Shown here one piece after another: positions 24,979 to 39,600 of a stretch of DNA of 64,000 bases. The notes under the pieces are model-generated. The model had not been told where the DNA came from. It searched no databases and saw only the letters and a program-made list of their open reading frames with translations. Origin of the DNA: Sympetrum striolatum (Eukaryota > Arthropoda > Insecta > Odonata > Libellulidae); contig OX388347.1 in NCBI GenBank assembly GCA_947579665.1, positions 39,812,943 through 39,876,942 on the forward strand, in the 5' to 3' direction. Position 1 is the stretch's first letter, and every line of letters begins with the position of its first letter. A program made the position numbers and the translations under genes.

Positions 24979-26031
24979 TCAGAATACTAAACGGTCCATT
25001 TACTTTAGATTTAATTGAACGTATGATATCAGCGCATTCAGTGGGAATGTTTCATAATTCATAACGTGACAGAGGCAGGATTCAAAATAATTTCCTGCAC
25101 GGATACTGAGATTAAGGATTTTTTGAGCGTAATTTAATTCTTCCAACATTTTCTTCTATAAAAGCGTATGAAAAATTTTATCTCAGTAATAACGAATTCG
25201 TCATGCCCTAAAACAATTGCTAGTACAGCAAAATTTCTTCTAGAATCACAACAAAATAAAACTTCATTGATATTGTCTGTATTCATGCATTCAAAATCAT
25301 TTAGATTTATCCGCTGATAACAAAAATGTCTGATTCTTCTAAATTTGACTAACATCAAATAACTAAGATTTTGCACTAGCGTCGGAACATGGAATTAACC
25401 TCAAAGCGAACGTTATGATTTTAAACTTTATCTAAACAAGAAACCACGCGTTAATGGTGAAGTCATGCGGGACCCTAGATTGTTCTCCTTTTACGCCTTT
25501 CATACTTCTTTGAAAATTTCCGGAGATAGTGGTGTCCCGGTGGAATAATGCAGCCAAGGCGTAGGATTATACGTGACCTACAAAAGCTCAATTTGCGGCC
25601 AAGGTAAGCTCTCAAAATGGAGAATCGTGGTATAAAATCTCTCATATCAAACCCTTAAAATATTTTATAAGGCACGTGCGCCCGGATATTGCACTTGCCT
25701 ACTTGGTCAAATTTTCATACCGAGTCATACTAGCGCACTTGCTATCTCTCGCGATGGTTTTCAATTTTTCCGATCTTTCGAAATTTTCTACTGGTTGATT
25801 GCCTGTATTCGGGAAGTATCAAAATTAATCGTGTGAAAATATCTCACCGGAACTCATAAGCTACTGATGACATAGTCAAAACTTACCATCTGAAGCATGA
25901 CAAGGTTTCATGACGATTAATCAACGTGAGATCTTCTTTTATCTTTGATGATAACTATTTCAGCTTAACTTATATTTCTCAAACTTTTCTTCAAAAAATG
26001 AGTTATGAATGATTTGAGAGAGTTAATTACA
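24979..26031. other. No gene or repeat recognised
   Basis: AT-rich non-coding sequence to the start of the dispersed repeat at 26032. Confidence 0.5.
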
Positions 26032-26350
26032 AGCCCACGTAAGTTGACTTTACGGGTAACACCTATCTTAGTGTTCCATTAGAAGGGTCCTTCATCAGTG
26101 CCATTATTCAACCTCGCTCATACCTCAGTTACTTCCATGCCATCACAGCCATGAAATGAACTTAGGCAAAGGTAAATGAGAGATACATTATTCTTTCACG
26201 CAAAAAATGAAAATATCCGTTCACCAGGATATTGTAGCAGGACCAAAATGTGCAGCCAAGAAATCTCTCTCTTTTGTAGTCTTTATTGCATTTTAATATT
26301 TTTGATGTAGGTGTTTTCCAAGCAGAACTATCTGTTACGAGATAATCAAA
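26032..26350. repeat. Dispersed repeat, copy 1 of pair with 36.36 kb
   Basis: It starts AAGCCCACGTAA and shares, in order, TTATWCAACCTC, CATGYCATCACAGCCAT, RAAAATCC-type linkers, and TTTTRATATTTTTGATG with 36358-36680, in the same orientation. Identity by eye is about 65-70%. The family is unknown. Confidence 0.5.
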
Positions 26351-29300
26351 CCCAAGATTATCTCTTTTGCGGTGGACGTATGATATCAATTATTAAAGAA
26401 TAATTTTTGACCCGATTTAAATAACGCTAAGCTTAGTACAAATGTGTTACTTACAAATAAAACTTATAACTTGCTCTATAGAATTCTCCTTACAAAAGTG
26501 AATTTCAGATTCATCCGTGTGATGATACTCACCTAGCCTTAGTGAAAAGTTTGCAACATGGCATGATCTGACAGTATGAAGTGTGATTAAATAAACAAGT
26601 ATATGGAAAAGCGATACTGCAAGAGTAAACGTCACACAGAATATTGATTTTGATAAACAAATAGACTTAAAAGCTCGATTACATCTTAGAGATAAGCGAA
26701 AAGATTTTCTAGGTTTTGAGATAAAATCAAACGTAGAGTTCCCGGAAGTTATCCTTTTCCATTGTTTAACGCACACAATCAGTGTCCGAATCGGTTACGT
26801 CTATAAATGCATTTCGACTCGACTTTAAACTTCTGGAAGAAATGTATCGTTCCCTTCAGATTCACGAGGTATTCACGGCTTCCGTATTAACGTTCCTCAT
26901 GGAAATGAGTCTTCCAAGAAGCCCGAGGAGGAAGAAATGCATCGCAAACGTCCCCTTTATGAGGGAAATTCAAAGAGCCAGAAAGAACATCGCGGAAGAT
27001 TTGCATGAAAGACGCCGCTGCAGAGGGAATAGAATTGAAATATCTTCCTTAAAGAAGCCTATGATGTATTTAATTTCGACGGAGAAAGAAGATGGGAAAC
27101 CCTCAAAGGATTAATCTGCTCGGATGTCATCTGAAAATATGTGGCCGGCAGAAGCTCATAGGGTCTTATGCTGGTGACGTCAAAAAGTTGACAGGGAACG
27201 TTTTAACGCAACTTACGAACCCCATGCTAGATTCCGTTTTAGCGTTCCCTATTGCAGCGCTTCCCTATCGCGGCACGCTGACGTGCTTACTAAAGCTTCG
27301 CGGCACACTAAAAGAACACTTTTAACTGTTTAAAATTTCAAATTGAAATATAGGAAACGCCAAGTGTGGTATACTAACTGTTACAGCTATATTTATGGAC
27401 TACCATTATTAGAACTTTTGACATCTACAACACACGTGTTTATTCGAACTTCCCAACCCATTATATAGCACCATTTTATTATTCTAAATTTAACATTGAA
27501 AAATAGGAAACTAGAAAGGAAAAATATATTTTAAAGCTCTTTCTAAGGACTCCCATTAAACCTGCAAAGACCGACTAAATAAAGCACGTACGCAATGCAG
27601 AATTTAAGAACCTCGGATATTGTGTGTATGTATGTGTTGTTTAAGGTGCGTTGGCAGCTTAGGTCATTCGGCACAGTTTACTGATTTAAGCTATAACCCA
27701 TAATGATGGACCTCTACATCATGCTAAACTCATTTTCAAATTAGGAAAAGTTAGCTGTATAGGATTGTGTCATAAGTAAATATGTAACGAAGTGCTGAGA
27801 TGCCATACCATTTAAAATAGATTAAAAGCTGAGGTATATTAAAATATTATTTATCGAAGATAAAAATTGAGTATTTAAAAATATAATTGTCACTATTAAA
27901 ACATAAGATTACTCTACATTCCCTATTTTGAATTCTAATTCAAAGTTGGAAGAATCTGGAAGATATCGTTTCGAAATTCACCTACTTTTCTTTGTATTTC
28001 CTTTGCGGAAAAAACCGATATTTCTTTTAACTAATCAATATTTACTTTTTTGCATGGCTGAAAACTCTGTTCGAAAAGTCGTATTTTTTAATAAATGCTA
28101 AATATATTCGCACAAAATATTTACCTACGAATCGTTAGAAAAATGTAACCTCGTTTTATCATTTTGCTGGGAAAGACATACGAAGTTGTCCCTAACTCGA
28201 ATTTTACTACCTTGCAGGATAAATGGTTTGGAGAGTTTTTGTGATATACATTAAGTGACTGAATGCCTACAATCTGTACATCAATCGAAATTTCGTATAA
28301 ATTATAATAATAATGTGAATTTCCAGTTTCTAAAAGCACTAAAGGGAATATTTATCTCATTTTTTCAAAGAAGCTAATCAGCAAAGAAAAAATGTTTTTA
28401 TTTTGACACACTTGACAGGAAGAAATTTATTTTGCTCCAACACAAATATTGCGATATTTCTATCTAAATTTTGCGTTTGCATTTCTGACAAGAGAAACGG
28501 GTATTCGAGGAGTGATAGCAAATAATTCGACTCCCGTTTCTTGTGTTTATATTTCAATTTCAAATAAATTCGTTAAATAATGTAATATAGGCAGATTGGT
28601 TTCGTAATGAATGTAGAGTAATTACAAACTGAAAAAGGAAAAACATTATGATCCTTGCTGCAACACTCCACAAAACCCCATCCGTTTTGTTAATTAAACA
28701 AACAGTCAACATGGAATATCCTTAGGAGTTAATGATATAGATTGGAGTTTGAAGTAAAGCCTCATTAACAACGGGCGTGCTCTATTATATTTGACCTAAT
28801 TCCGAGCAGTTCATATCTGGCGCGGAAGCTTATGGATCAAAGAGATCGCCTTTTACGATTGCCCAAGTTAATGACGTTCATTAAGCGTACCAGTTTTATC
28901 GGCATATTGGACCGTCGATTCTGAATTAATTTATCTCCTAAATTGAAATCATCGATATTACAGATAAGTATTGCAATATGTAGCATCGATGATAGAGAAA
29001 ATTTAATTCTGTATGTTTCGCAGAATAGCTGCTTCTGCTCTGAATGGACTGTTATTTAAACAGGAACATCGCAATTCAAACCGTGTCATCATTAGCAGCG
29101 TATTTTTCGCATTTCAAAAAATCATTAAAATAACTTTCAATAAATAACTAAGCTTCCGTTCGTGAAACATTTTCAATAAATAAAGAGATATATTTCAAAA
29201 AATCGTTTAAATTATGAAATACATGACAAAAATATAAAAATACTTTTGAATTTAATTCATATAAATAGAGAAACTTTATTTTGTAGTAAAACATTCACTT

Positions 29301-30368
29301 AACTGAAGAAGATATCTTTTAAGAAAGCAAAATTCTTATAGAATATCTACCCACGAATCTTTATGGAATAAATATTAATTTAATTTAGATAATTATTGAA
29401 GCTTTCTTTTGTAGACAAAGTTTCGATTAATGAAGAAAGATGTGTTTTCAGAAAGCCTGTACCTTCTAAACCGAAGGGCAATACTTATTTCTTTGCGAGA
29501 AATTTTTGGAAGATGAAATATATGTTTAAATCTCTTCTAGAGCACAACAGGAAACAATGGATTGCCATTTTAAGGTCATAAATGAATCAATACGAATTGG
29601 TTTCGTTGTTTTAAGATTTAAAGTTTTTCTTTCGCACCATGTTTAGTTGGAAATGTGAATTTTGACCGTCCCGGAGAAATTCACTTCGGAATTCTTTAAT
29701 CATTAGTTGAAATTGTATTAAAAGATAGAAAATAAAAATTAATTTAGCTGAATTCTGCGTGAGATCGCAGTGGTACTGCACTTGCTAATGGCCTTGGAAC
29801 TCAATTGCCAGACTTCTTCGTTTAGGTAGGAGTGTAAAGTGAATTAACATCAAAGCCAGAGCTTCTTCGTTTCTAAAAAAACTCCAATTTAATTACCGCT
29901 GTCTTTAGTGCGTCAATTACCTCCGTGTCTGATGGAGAGTGCATACCGCGTTAGTCCCTTTCCGATGATAAAATTGCCTCGCGATTGTGTTCGTCATTCC
30001 CGCGAATTGCATGCGAAAGAATTTCCGATTCCTCGAGTGGGCACGCTTAGCGCAACTCGCATTTGCTAAATGAATTCATAATGTTGACTGATTCGCCTTC
30101 CTCCTCTTACAATTTTCGAGAGATTTTTTAATGTGAAGATTGACATTTGGTATTTTCCTAGACTTATTCGTGGTATTTTTACTGACTATTCTCCGATTGT
30201 AGATGTAGTAAATGAGATGACATTTATATAGTGCTAAAACTGAATGTATTTGTAAGGTGATTTATAATAATGTATTGAATAAATAATGTTTAAATTGAAT
30301 TAATAATAAATAAATATAGATTTCACTTTAACTCTAACAAATGGTATTATATAACAGAGTTAGAGCGA
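26351..30368. other. No gene recognised
   Basis: The frames at 26447-26776 (-) and 26782-27325 (+, two) are open over a GC-richer patch of about 550 bp but carry no known domain and no convincing splice partners. 27330-30368 is plain AT-rich DNA. Confidence 0.45.
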
Positions 30369-30602
30369 CACTGGTAATGGAAATGGGAATCAACGTAGGT
30401 ATGTATTAGTAAGTGCCAGATTGAGGTCCGGTATTATATTATCTAATCAAATCTAATTATTAACAAATTTTGCATCACTCAAATTCAGAAACATGAAGTT
30501 TACTATGATTAAACATAGTTTTAAGATTTAAAGCTGACTCAATCTGGTACTTACGTTAAGTGTTATTGAAATACCAGTGACGGTTTAACCATCGATTACA
30601 GG
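30369..30602. mobile_element. Relic related to the 8.6 kb MITE-like element
   Basis: The right part (30521-30600: TAAGATTTAAAGCT, CTTACGTTA, AATACCAGTGACGGTTT, ATCGATTA) follows the right arm of the 8631-8890 element base by base with substitutions. CACTGGTA and GTGCCAGATTGAG at 30376-30428 mirror the right arm, so a worn inverted repeat is present. Confidence 0.45.
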
Positions 30603-32737
30603 TAAGGTATGAATATATTAATGACTTTCTTGACAATGGTCACACGTTTATGAGCAAGTCGAAATCTATTTCATAAAAAATAGATAATCGTTTTTGCAAA
30701 TTATTAATAAATACGCACAATGCTTATTGAATTACAATTCGTGGATTGCGAGTATCTCTCCGTAGATAGGTTAGAACTACGAGAGTTAAATAACCAGTGT
30801 CTCCAAATTTGGTTCACTGTGAAATTTTGCTTACCAAAAGAAATTCAGATTTAAAACACAAATAATTAAACTTTAAACGCAAAAGAATTCTTTCAACGAG
30901 CGATCTCTCTGCGATTCCACGGTTGTTATTTTCACGCTCAAAAGATTTGCGATAGGGCTGATTAAAACGGGTCACACTTGTTTATTGTTTGCGTTTAATA
31001 AAGAGGTTGCCGAGGAACAATTTAAAACACCGTAAAATGTGTGGATAAAGTGTCTTGTCACGTCGTTGATCGCCAACGTATAAAGCACCTCGGGAGAACC
31101 AGGAAGCAATTCAACGTGGCCATAGGATTAACTATACCCAACTTTTAAAGAGCGTTGACAAAAATTATTAGACCGGCAAACTCCATAAATCACCACCTTT
31201 ATCGCCGTCGTGGAAATGAAACTGTGCTCTCATCATCGTGCTTAATAACTCCAATAAGCGAGAAGAACAAAGGAGATCCTCTGCCCCGTTGCGATTTAAT
31301 AAAGTCGACGTTATGAAGCTTCGTTGACGAGGATTTGTAGAGCAATTTTGCCGCTCATCCCATGAACATATCCTACTTTGTTTAATTTCCTGGGGATGAT
31401 ATTGACTCAACGAAGATATGATGTCTGCCTAATTCATTTTTCGTACTCCACGTCCTGCCCGGTTCGCTTAATAAATTGAACAAAATTCCTTCATTAGATC
31501 TGTAACTTATTTGTTTTGATTTTTTTTATTTTTACCTTAAATTTATTTCCAGAAAGTTATTTTCAGAAAGATATTATTCCAAATTCATTTTTAGAAAGTT
31601 ATTATTTCAAATGTAATTTTAGAGATTCATAATTTAAAATTTATTTTTAAAATTAGCTTTTGGAAGTATATGAAAATTTAATTTTAGAAAATAATTTTAT
31701 GTATATCCTTGGAAATGTAACGATAAAATCCATTATTTTTCGGAGCCTACGTTGGTTCATAGGTTTACAAAAAGTATATCGTATACTTTGTTTGGATAGT
31801 TTAAAATCTTCTGGTGATCCTCAAAAAAGGTTTAGAACCAAGGGCTAGAACGAAGCATCAACAAAAACTCATTAACCAATGGAACGAAATCTTTATGAGG
31901 ACGCGTTCATATTCGCCAAATTTTACTTTCTCTTCTTGCAGGTCAACAAAGATTCTCAAATATAAATACTTTCCAAGTTAAATGTCTAAATCCAAAATTT
32001 AGGAACTAAACAAAAACAAGAAAAAATTAAACTTCCTATGCCTTCGGATAGAATCATAGTCTCCGTTATGCTTACTAAGTTATCGCTACTTCAATACGCG
32101 CACGAACTTTATGGATACCCTGTGCAATGAAGAAGTTTTTTATTCTGTATTTTTATCTAACTGTAGAAATTATGTTAGACCGGTTGGTCTCATAAAGGTG
32201 GGGGTGGTAGTTCAATGCTGAATTACGTTCGCACTTATCTCACAACTGCGCTTGAATTCTCTAATCTCCCGATTATCAAAGTTGTCAGTTATAATTATAC
32301 TTCCGAAATTAGTGGAGTTTAATTCGCGAAAAAAGAAATATTCGATAATTTTTAATGAAGTATCTATTTTTCGTCCATTGAGAGGGAAAATATTACTTTC
32401 AGTACTGATGCGGTACCTACTGCTTACAACGTACGCTTACTTATTTTTACAATTCAAAAGATTAAGAGAAATGATTCTTTATAGATATTTACAACTTCGA
32501 AATGCAATTGCTTCATTCAGGAAAGGCATTTCCGTGTTCTCTGAATCGTCAGACATATGTAGAGAACGTGCTGCTTCAACCTGTTGATACAATGCATTTT
32601 CATTGATAATTATAAAACTGGTTACGTATTTTTTTGTTTATTTATGAAATACCTATTTTATTGTAAAATTCGCGTAGGAGGCCGAAATATAGTGGAATTC
32701 CGACATTATCGAAAGGATTTTTAAATAAGTAACTTTC
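30603..32737. other. No gene recognised
   Basis: Contains the worn repeat at 31545-31655 and GC-richer single-copy sequence around 31060-31440. The 111-codon frame at 32252-32587 begins at a TTG and has no recognisable domain. Confidence 0.45.
31545..31655. repeat. Degenerate tandem repeat, about 31-bp unit
   Basis: Three to four worn units built on TTTTAGAAAGTTATTATTCCAAAT-like sequence in succession. AT-rich, non-coding. Confidence 0.45.
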
Positions 32738-32860
32738 ACTATTCCACATACAGAGGTTACAGTGGCGACTAGTCTCGGCTAGTAATAGCCATCTTCATGT
32801 CCAGGAAAAAGACTTAAATACTTTTTCAATCAATACTTTTTCCTCTGTATGTGGAATAGT
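32738..32860 (-). repeat. Inverted-repeat module with Penelope-like signature
   Basis: ACTATTCCACATACAGAGG (32738-32756) is mirrored exactly at 32842-32860. On the minus strand the interior reads ATGAAGATGGCTATTACTAG then CCGAGACTAG, the same CTGAAGATG-stem-GAAAC-like layout as at 12.2 kb, though with substitutions in the core. It may be a terminal repeat remnant of a Penelope-like element. Confidence 0.5.
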
Positions 32861-35800
32861 AAAAGATGCTTAATTGTTTCATAAAACCTGTTTTATTTAA
32901 CAATCCTCTCGACTAGTTGTTTGTTACATACTCAATCCTATTAGGTAAGAATGAAGCATTATTCTAGCGAAATGAAGGAAGATGGACGTCTAAACCTTTG
33001 TGCAACTGATGCTACCAACAAATGGACCAGGAAATGCACGCTGTCCATTGATAATTGTTCTCTCACTGTTTACTTAGCTTCTACGTATTCGATAACAAAG
33101 GAATTCACTACCTTTTTTAGGAACTATTCTCTTACCAAAATAAACACAGGTTGACGCACATTGTGCAAGTCTTTTTTAGTTTACAAATCTAACATCCCGT
33201 CGTATATCAGACAAAGCATGCCACAGTCCATGCTTACTACAAACACAACGGACCCCTACTATTATACTCATACATTTCACAACCTATCCAAGTCCAATCG
33301 ATAAAGATTTGTATGGTTCCGTTCAAGTTGTAGCAACAAAAGTCCCTCGTCTAGGAACGCGCTAACAATCGCCTATCCCGTCACAGGTCAACACAACAAT
33401 GCGTTGCGCAACATGAACTCTGGGCTTGCTTAGATGGGTCGGAGGAAGTCCTTGAAAAGATTATGGTACGCAAGGTATCGGGAGGGACTTGCTGACCTCT
33501 ACGTCAATAACGAAAACAAACTTATTAGAATAGGTGAAAGTTTGACTTTCACCCGTCAGGAAGAAAACGTATTAATTCATGTAAATGTAAAATGCATAAA
33601 AATTAGAAAATATTCTTAGTTATATCGAAAAAAAAAGTAATTCGTTTCGATAGGTAAACATAAAAGTGAAGTAGGGAGAAGTGGATGATGTGCGAGAAAT
33701 ATTCTCTGGTGATTCTTTGTTGTAGCAACGAATAAACATCTATTGTTTTCTCTATTAAAACGGATTGGAGATATTTCCGTAGCCACATGCTTTTTACGCC
33801 ACAAATTAATGATAAATAAACATTTTTTTATATTTTTTCCTCATACTTACTTGTTACTAATTGTGAGCTTATGTTAGCATAAGGATGGATGTGCTCAAGG
33901 CTACGTCACAATTCCAGTAGGTGTTACAGTTTTATTTATTCCAGTATTATTTTAGGAATGTAAGTTATATTTTTCCCAAGATTTACATCGCTTACTTGGT
34001 GTCGGGACTTATGGTCTCATGATGACCTCTAAATACTTCTTGATGGGTGTATGGGTAACACTTTTGATGGAAGGGTTTTGGAAGCTATAAACATATTTAA
34101 AATTGTGACAGTGCATTCCTTATCTTAAAATTTAACACCGACCAGGCGTCGAACCCAGGATCATTTTGAGTAATCTGTTTACGGTTTACCTTAAAGGAGC
34201 TCCTCTCCTTTAACGATATCCCGATTTTCTATTCTTTATATGTCCGAAAAATACATCTCAAAATCTCAGAAAATCCGCATAATACGCCCTTGTGATAAAA
34301 ATCAAGATTTCGTGACCTCCTTGGATCGAATCTTTCATAGACTGGACCTGTTAGATTTTTTCTCGAGATCTACGGTGGCCTGTAATGGATAGTAAAATAG
34401 GCAATTTACAAACTTATTGGGGGTATAGTGTCTTGTAATTCTAACTCCTCTGATAAAATTGTAACATGTCCTCCAAGCATTATATAGAGGTCACTTTCAG
34501 ATAACTCAAGGAGAAAGCGTGACGATATGTCCACATATTTCTACTGTAACGAAATGTCCGTGTAACCATCTGTCTGGCATTCGTTGACTCAACTGTCAAA
34601 GGGTTATCAAATTTCAGTACAAGTAGAATACCAGTAGTGTATGTTTTTTATTATAATCTTTTAACGGCAAAAATCATCATTTCTTTCGGTATTACCGTTT
34701 TTAATTGATAAAACAACTGTTTTAAAAACTTACAATCCTTTTCATTTATTTTAATTCGTAAATTTCATCAAATTAATTTTAAGTGCGGTTTTACATTGCT
34801 TATATTTTTGCTTTTTTATTTATTATTTTTTCCAATACCTACCCTCTTTCATTTCTACGTGTATGAATTTAGTCAAATTAAAGAATGGTATGTGGTAATA
34901 TGATCAAATGCATGCACTTAAAATGCAATCAGGAATCATTCAGTTAGATCAGCTTATTGAATTTTATAAACTTATTAGTTTGATCTAAGAATTAATTTTA
35001 TAATCTCAGGCTAATTTATTCCAAAACTTTCCCTAATTTGTTATTAAATTGAAAAAAACTTGTAAGTCCAAATGACTGTTCATTAAAATGGGAGAATATT
35101 CTTTAGCTTGCTTAACCTTTGCTTCTTTGGTTTTGTTTTTCGTTTTTTTTCGTTCACGAACTGACTTCTCTTAAGTGAATTTAAACTGGTTGTGGTGTTG
35201 TGGTTTGTTTGGTTTCATTTTGTCTCATTCTGGTATATACGCATACATCACTTCGCTATTTATCTCAGTTAGCATTTAGTATGTCATCCTGCTCATATTA
35301 GATTAAATGAAATCAAGATAGCGTCTCCATAATTTCATGATTCTTTCATAGCATAGGAAAAGGACTTCGTGAAGACCGTGTTAGAACCTATGGATGAGAG
35401 AACAAGGCTAACTAGCATCGCGCACCCATCCAGTTCATCATAGAAATTAATTAAGAAATAAACGTTAATTAGTTCTTTTTAACTTCAATATTTTCGACTT
35501 CTCTAAAATTTAGTGAATGACGTCTCTTAAGTTAAATTTCGAAACAACATTAAATTAATAAATGGGGGACATACTTCACCAACCTTAATCATCTAAAATT
35601 CCTATAGTTTTTTATTTAAAAAAATTTACTCTTAAAATAGTAGATACCGTTGACATATTTTTAGACTTCATTGCGGAACACTCTTTTCGCTTTCATAGAC
35701 TAGGTGTTAGTATTACATTCCGCTCTTATATCAATAAATGCAATGAAAGAATATAGAGCAAAAATTACCGGAAGACCATGACTAAGGAGTTTTTTTTTAT

Positions 35801-36357
35801 ATCCATCACTGCTCTTATGATTCCTCTTTAATCGAACATTTTACAACTTATTGCTTATGTCCGATATAGCAATGTTATGCAAAAGGTATTAGGATAATGT
35901 ATCCGGTTGAAAGTCGACGAAGAAGATTCATCGCTATAGATTGGCTTTAAAATATTTCATCGTATAATTTATGTAAGACGATTTAAACATTTGAAATTTA
36001 TAATGTTTGTATCGATGTAGTTTATCATTTATTTCAGCGAGTAAAAATCATTAATGCGAAATGGTACATGGAATCTAGAAAGTAGATTAAGCGATCTAGA
36101 GACGAATTCCTGCGGAATAATTAGCTCCAAAAGCATTATTTTTAATGGAGAAATTATATTCACCTATAAAAAATATAAATACAAACATAAGTATAACTGT
36201 ATAGTCTTCAGCCCGAATGCTGGTTTGTACCTCATCCCCTCCTCTAGTTGTTACAAAAACTTTGAAGATGGGAGGGGGAATAAGGCAACTAGGCAAAATG
36301 TGGAGTGAGGGAGTTAGCCTTTGTCTTCCACGCTCAGCCAGAATGTTATAAGTGGAA
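32861..36357. other. No gene recognised; SINE head inside
   Basis: AT-rich sequence with short chance frames. The only item identified is the tRNA-like head at 34135-34195. Confidence 0.5.
34135..34195 (-). repeat. tRNA-like SINE head
   Basis: On the minus strand CCTGGGTTCGACGCCTGG contains a good B box (GGTTCGACGCC). About 20-30 bases before it is a decayed anticodon-arm-like region and GGTAAACCGTAAACAG. This is typical of a tRNA-derived SINE. It is not a functional tRNA gene. Confidence 0.45.
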
Positions 36358-36680
36358 CAAGCCCACGTAATATAAGAGCAATGACTCTACGAGTAACACT
36401 AAACATATCATTCCATGAGGAGAAACCTTAATCTTTGTCATTATACAACCTCACTCATGCTTCAGTTAATTTCATGTGATCACAGCCATAAAAAAAACTG
36501 AGACTGAGAGAAAAAGTAAATGAACGATATATTGCTCTCAACTCTATGCCAAAAGACTTATCAAAAATATTATATTCATCCGGGGATAAGGAGTAGGACA
36601 AAGGTAGTATAGCTAAGATATTGCTCTCTTTTTGGGCCTCAAAATTCATTTTGATATTTTTGATGCAAATGTTTTTCAAG
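36358..36680. repeat. Dispersed repeat, copy 2 of pair with 26.03 kb
   Basis: It starts AAGCCCACGTAA, has TTATACAACCTC and GATCACAGCCAT in the same order, and ends in TTTTGATATTTTTGATGCAAATG. Copies have diverged too far for the repeat to be recently active. Confidence 0.5.
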
Positions 36681-39600
36681 TATTACATGATTTGTCATTA
36701 AATAATTAAATCGATAATAACCCTTTCATTCTTTTCAATTTCCAATTTTTCTTGCGTAGAACGGAAAATTTTTTATTTATAATTAATCAGTGCATTAAAC
36801 TCCCGCGTTTACCTCAAATCTAGATGTATATAAAGATCGAGTTCCAGTATTTTTTTCTGATCTCCAGTAAGTTTAAAAGTGTCGGTAGTTACTGCTTTTT
36901 ATGATATCATACATTCTAAGAGTACAAATCAGTTATCGATTTACTCACAAATACACAACATAATATCTTACTTGTAATTTATTAATGAAAGCTAATTTAA
37001 TGCTAGTTTAATGAAGATTCACCATTTTCTGACTTTTTATTCAAGTATAAAAGTGCTCAAAATAGAAATATGTATGGATAAATGCCAACCGCGGCAATTG
37101 CTTAGCCATTTTTGGCGGAATTCTCTCCAGGCGGAAATATCTGATTACTGATGGAAATGTTTTAAAAATTAATCGGTTCAGAACTCTGAGAGGAAGTAGT
37201 TGACTTTGTAGCTCCAGTGAACATCGAAAAGCAATCCGTTCCATAAGGAAGAAATCGCTATAACAGATAGTTACTTGTGGTTTTTTCCTGACTATTTAGA
37301 GAAGTTAACGGTAGATTAGGTAAAAATGTTGGTGATAATATATTCTCTATACGCCACTGGCGGTTTGCGGGGTGTTTATCAAAGTCTAAAACTAAACTTT
37401 CCGTTGCTGAATTTCTATGGATGACTAGAGATATGGGATCGGATTTTGTGATTGTACTGATAAAGGAATGAAGATTTTTTTTATCACAATCAAGCGTGTA
37501 ACTTCAAAATGTAACCTAACTCATATCATTTCACAATTCCTCGCGAGCAGTTACAGTTGATTCTCTGGCCTGCTGACGCAGCGATTCTCTAATTCCATCC
37601 TTGATCCTTCAAGCAAATGGAACAATAATAATTTTAACGTAATATTTATATTATTATGATAATAAATTATAATAATATTTCGCTGATAATGTAATTATAA
37701 TTTCATATAATATAAATTATATCATATAATATAAACAATTTTTTAAATATGATGAAAGTTTATTGACAGTAAATGCCTTACAATACTTTCATTACAAACA
37801 GTTTACTTATACACGCAAGCATAATGGAAAGTACTCACAGTTTAATGTAACAAACCAAGTCCCGCTGAGCTAGGTAAGAGCTCGTCCGGAGGTGCCGCGG
37901 AGTGCCACTTTTGCACAACATTGAACAACGAATCACAAGGAAATCATATAGATAATACTAAAATAATAAATAAATATAATTATTTAATAACCAATAATTA
38001 CATATATCATTTTTCGGTGATTTTATTTAGACCTAACTATTGTACAGCTTTGTGCAAAAAAAACTTTAATCCTTAATATTATATAGCCCGCGGGACTTTA
38101 AAGATTTTTTTGCGCATAGCTGTACCTTGAAAAGCATGTTAAAGCCATCTGGGAAAAGAAACGAACCCGTCTTAATTGCGTATCTCTGAAATCAGTGCTT
38201 TTTAGCTCGCTTGGACGTCAGCGACCGGATCTTTACATAACAGAGGAGAAAAAGACGGTCATATGGTGATGGAGGAAGCGATGCGGTCGAGTCGAAGGTT
38301 ATTGTAGGCGCACCCATCGAGGATAGCGCATAGCAACGGTCACTTCCTGGTATCTCTTCGTCTCGATGCCATTATCTGATGCACTGTGTTCAGAGCGCCT
38401 TCATCTTTCGCTGCATATTGCTCTCTGTAACTGATTTAACCCCACGCTAACGATTGAGCCTCTACGAATAGCTCCCTCGCGAAGGGTAATGCAACGATGT
38501 GGTTGTTTACCGCTTGTTGTGTCTCAGTGCACGCTTATGTCGTCACCAGTTGAATACCTCAAGTCAGTGGGGATTAACAACGAAGCTAGACGTTGGCTGA
38601 AGGCCTCGTCCACTTGTGGAATCTCGGAAAGATTGTCTAAGAAGTCTGATAATAAATCTCTCTAATAACATTCTTTTTTAATTTGCATGAAAGTGCTCGG
38701 TCGGTCGTGGATTCTTGTTTATATTTCAGGAAATAATGTTGAATCTATTGAGTTACTCTACACATTTTACTTAAAAAATATGTTACATAATATTTGTCGC
38801 TGCATATGTTAAGTCTATCCATTACACAATTTGATCATATCTAGTGAAAGCTGGCGGAACGTCATACTTGCATAAATGCATCTTAATGTACTTTAATTCA
38901 TTACACTTTGTAATTGAAGGAAATACTATGTAAGTCAATGTTTTTTTTATTCTCGCCGATTTAATGCGACTAAATTATTATTTTTACATACTATTCGTAT
39001 ATGATGTTATGCGTACTTTTATGTATTTACGCTAAAATAGGTTATTCCTAATGGGGTCTTCGATCTAATCTTTGCCCATCGGGCCTCTGAGAGTGCAAAT
39101 CTGACCCCAACTGACACAAGTTTTTAACGCAGTTTTACCTTCTGACCAAAATTCACATATTTTTCATAGATCTTCCGTTTCGATTAACCTTAACTTTAAA
39201 AATCAATCGTTCTTTATTAAACTGAAACGAAACCTCGATATATAACTAAAATTTCTTCAAAGCAGCTGATAAATATGTCAATGGCCAATTTCAAATGACT
39301 CGAAAAAATTCACGTGGACTTTTGTTGAAAGCACGCGATCAAAAATATTTATTTTTATATTGGAAAGACATATTTTTAGGCTGTCATTGAACTTTTCTGT
39401 GTCATTCTTCCGCAATCATCGATTTTGAATTATCAAGGATTTGCTCTTAATAATCTTAACTCATGTTAACGACTGTGCACAAGCCTAGGCTTATGACCTT
39501 TAAAGTATTCTGCAATATCTGTTATGCGTGCGGTTATTGAAATAAAACTAGGTCATTTAAATGAGCACATCGTGGTATATGGTGATTCCTTCCACTACGA

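Noticed and set aside
26447..27325. Three adjacent frames of 77-110 codons
   Set aside because: The region is GC-richer, but no domain, no consistent splice sites and no conserved motif could be found. Kept only as an unassigned patch.
34135..34195. Functional tRNA gene
   Set aside because: Only the B box is good. The acceptor and anticodon stems do not pair, so a SINE head is more likely.
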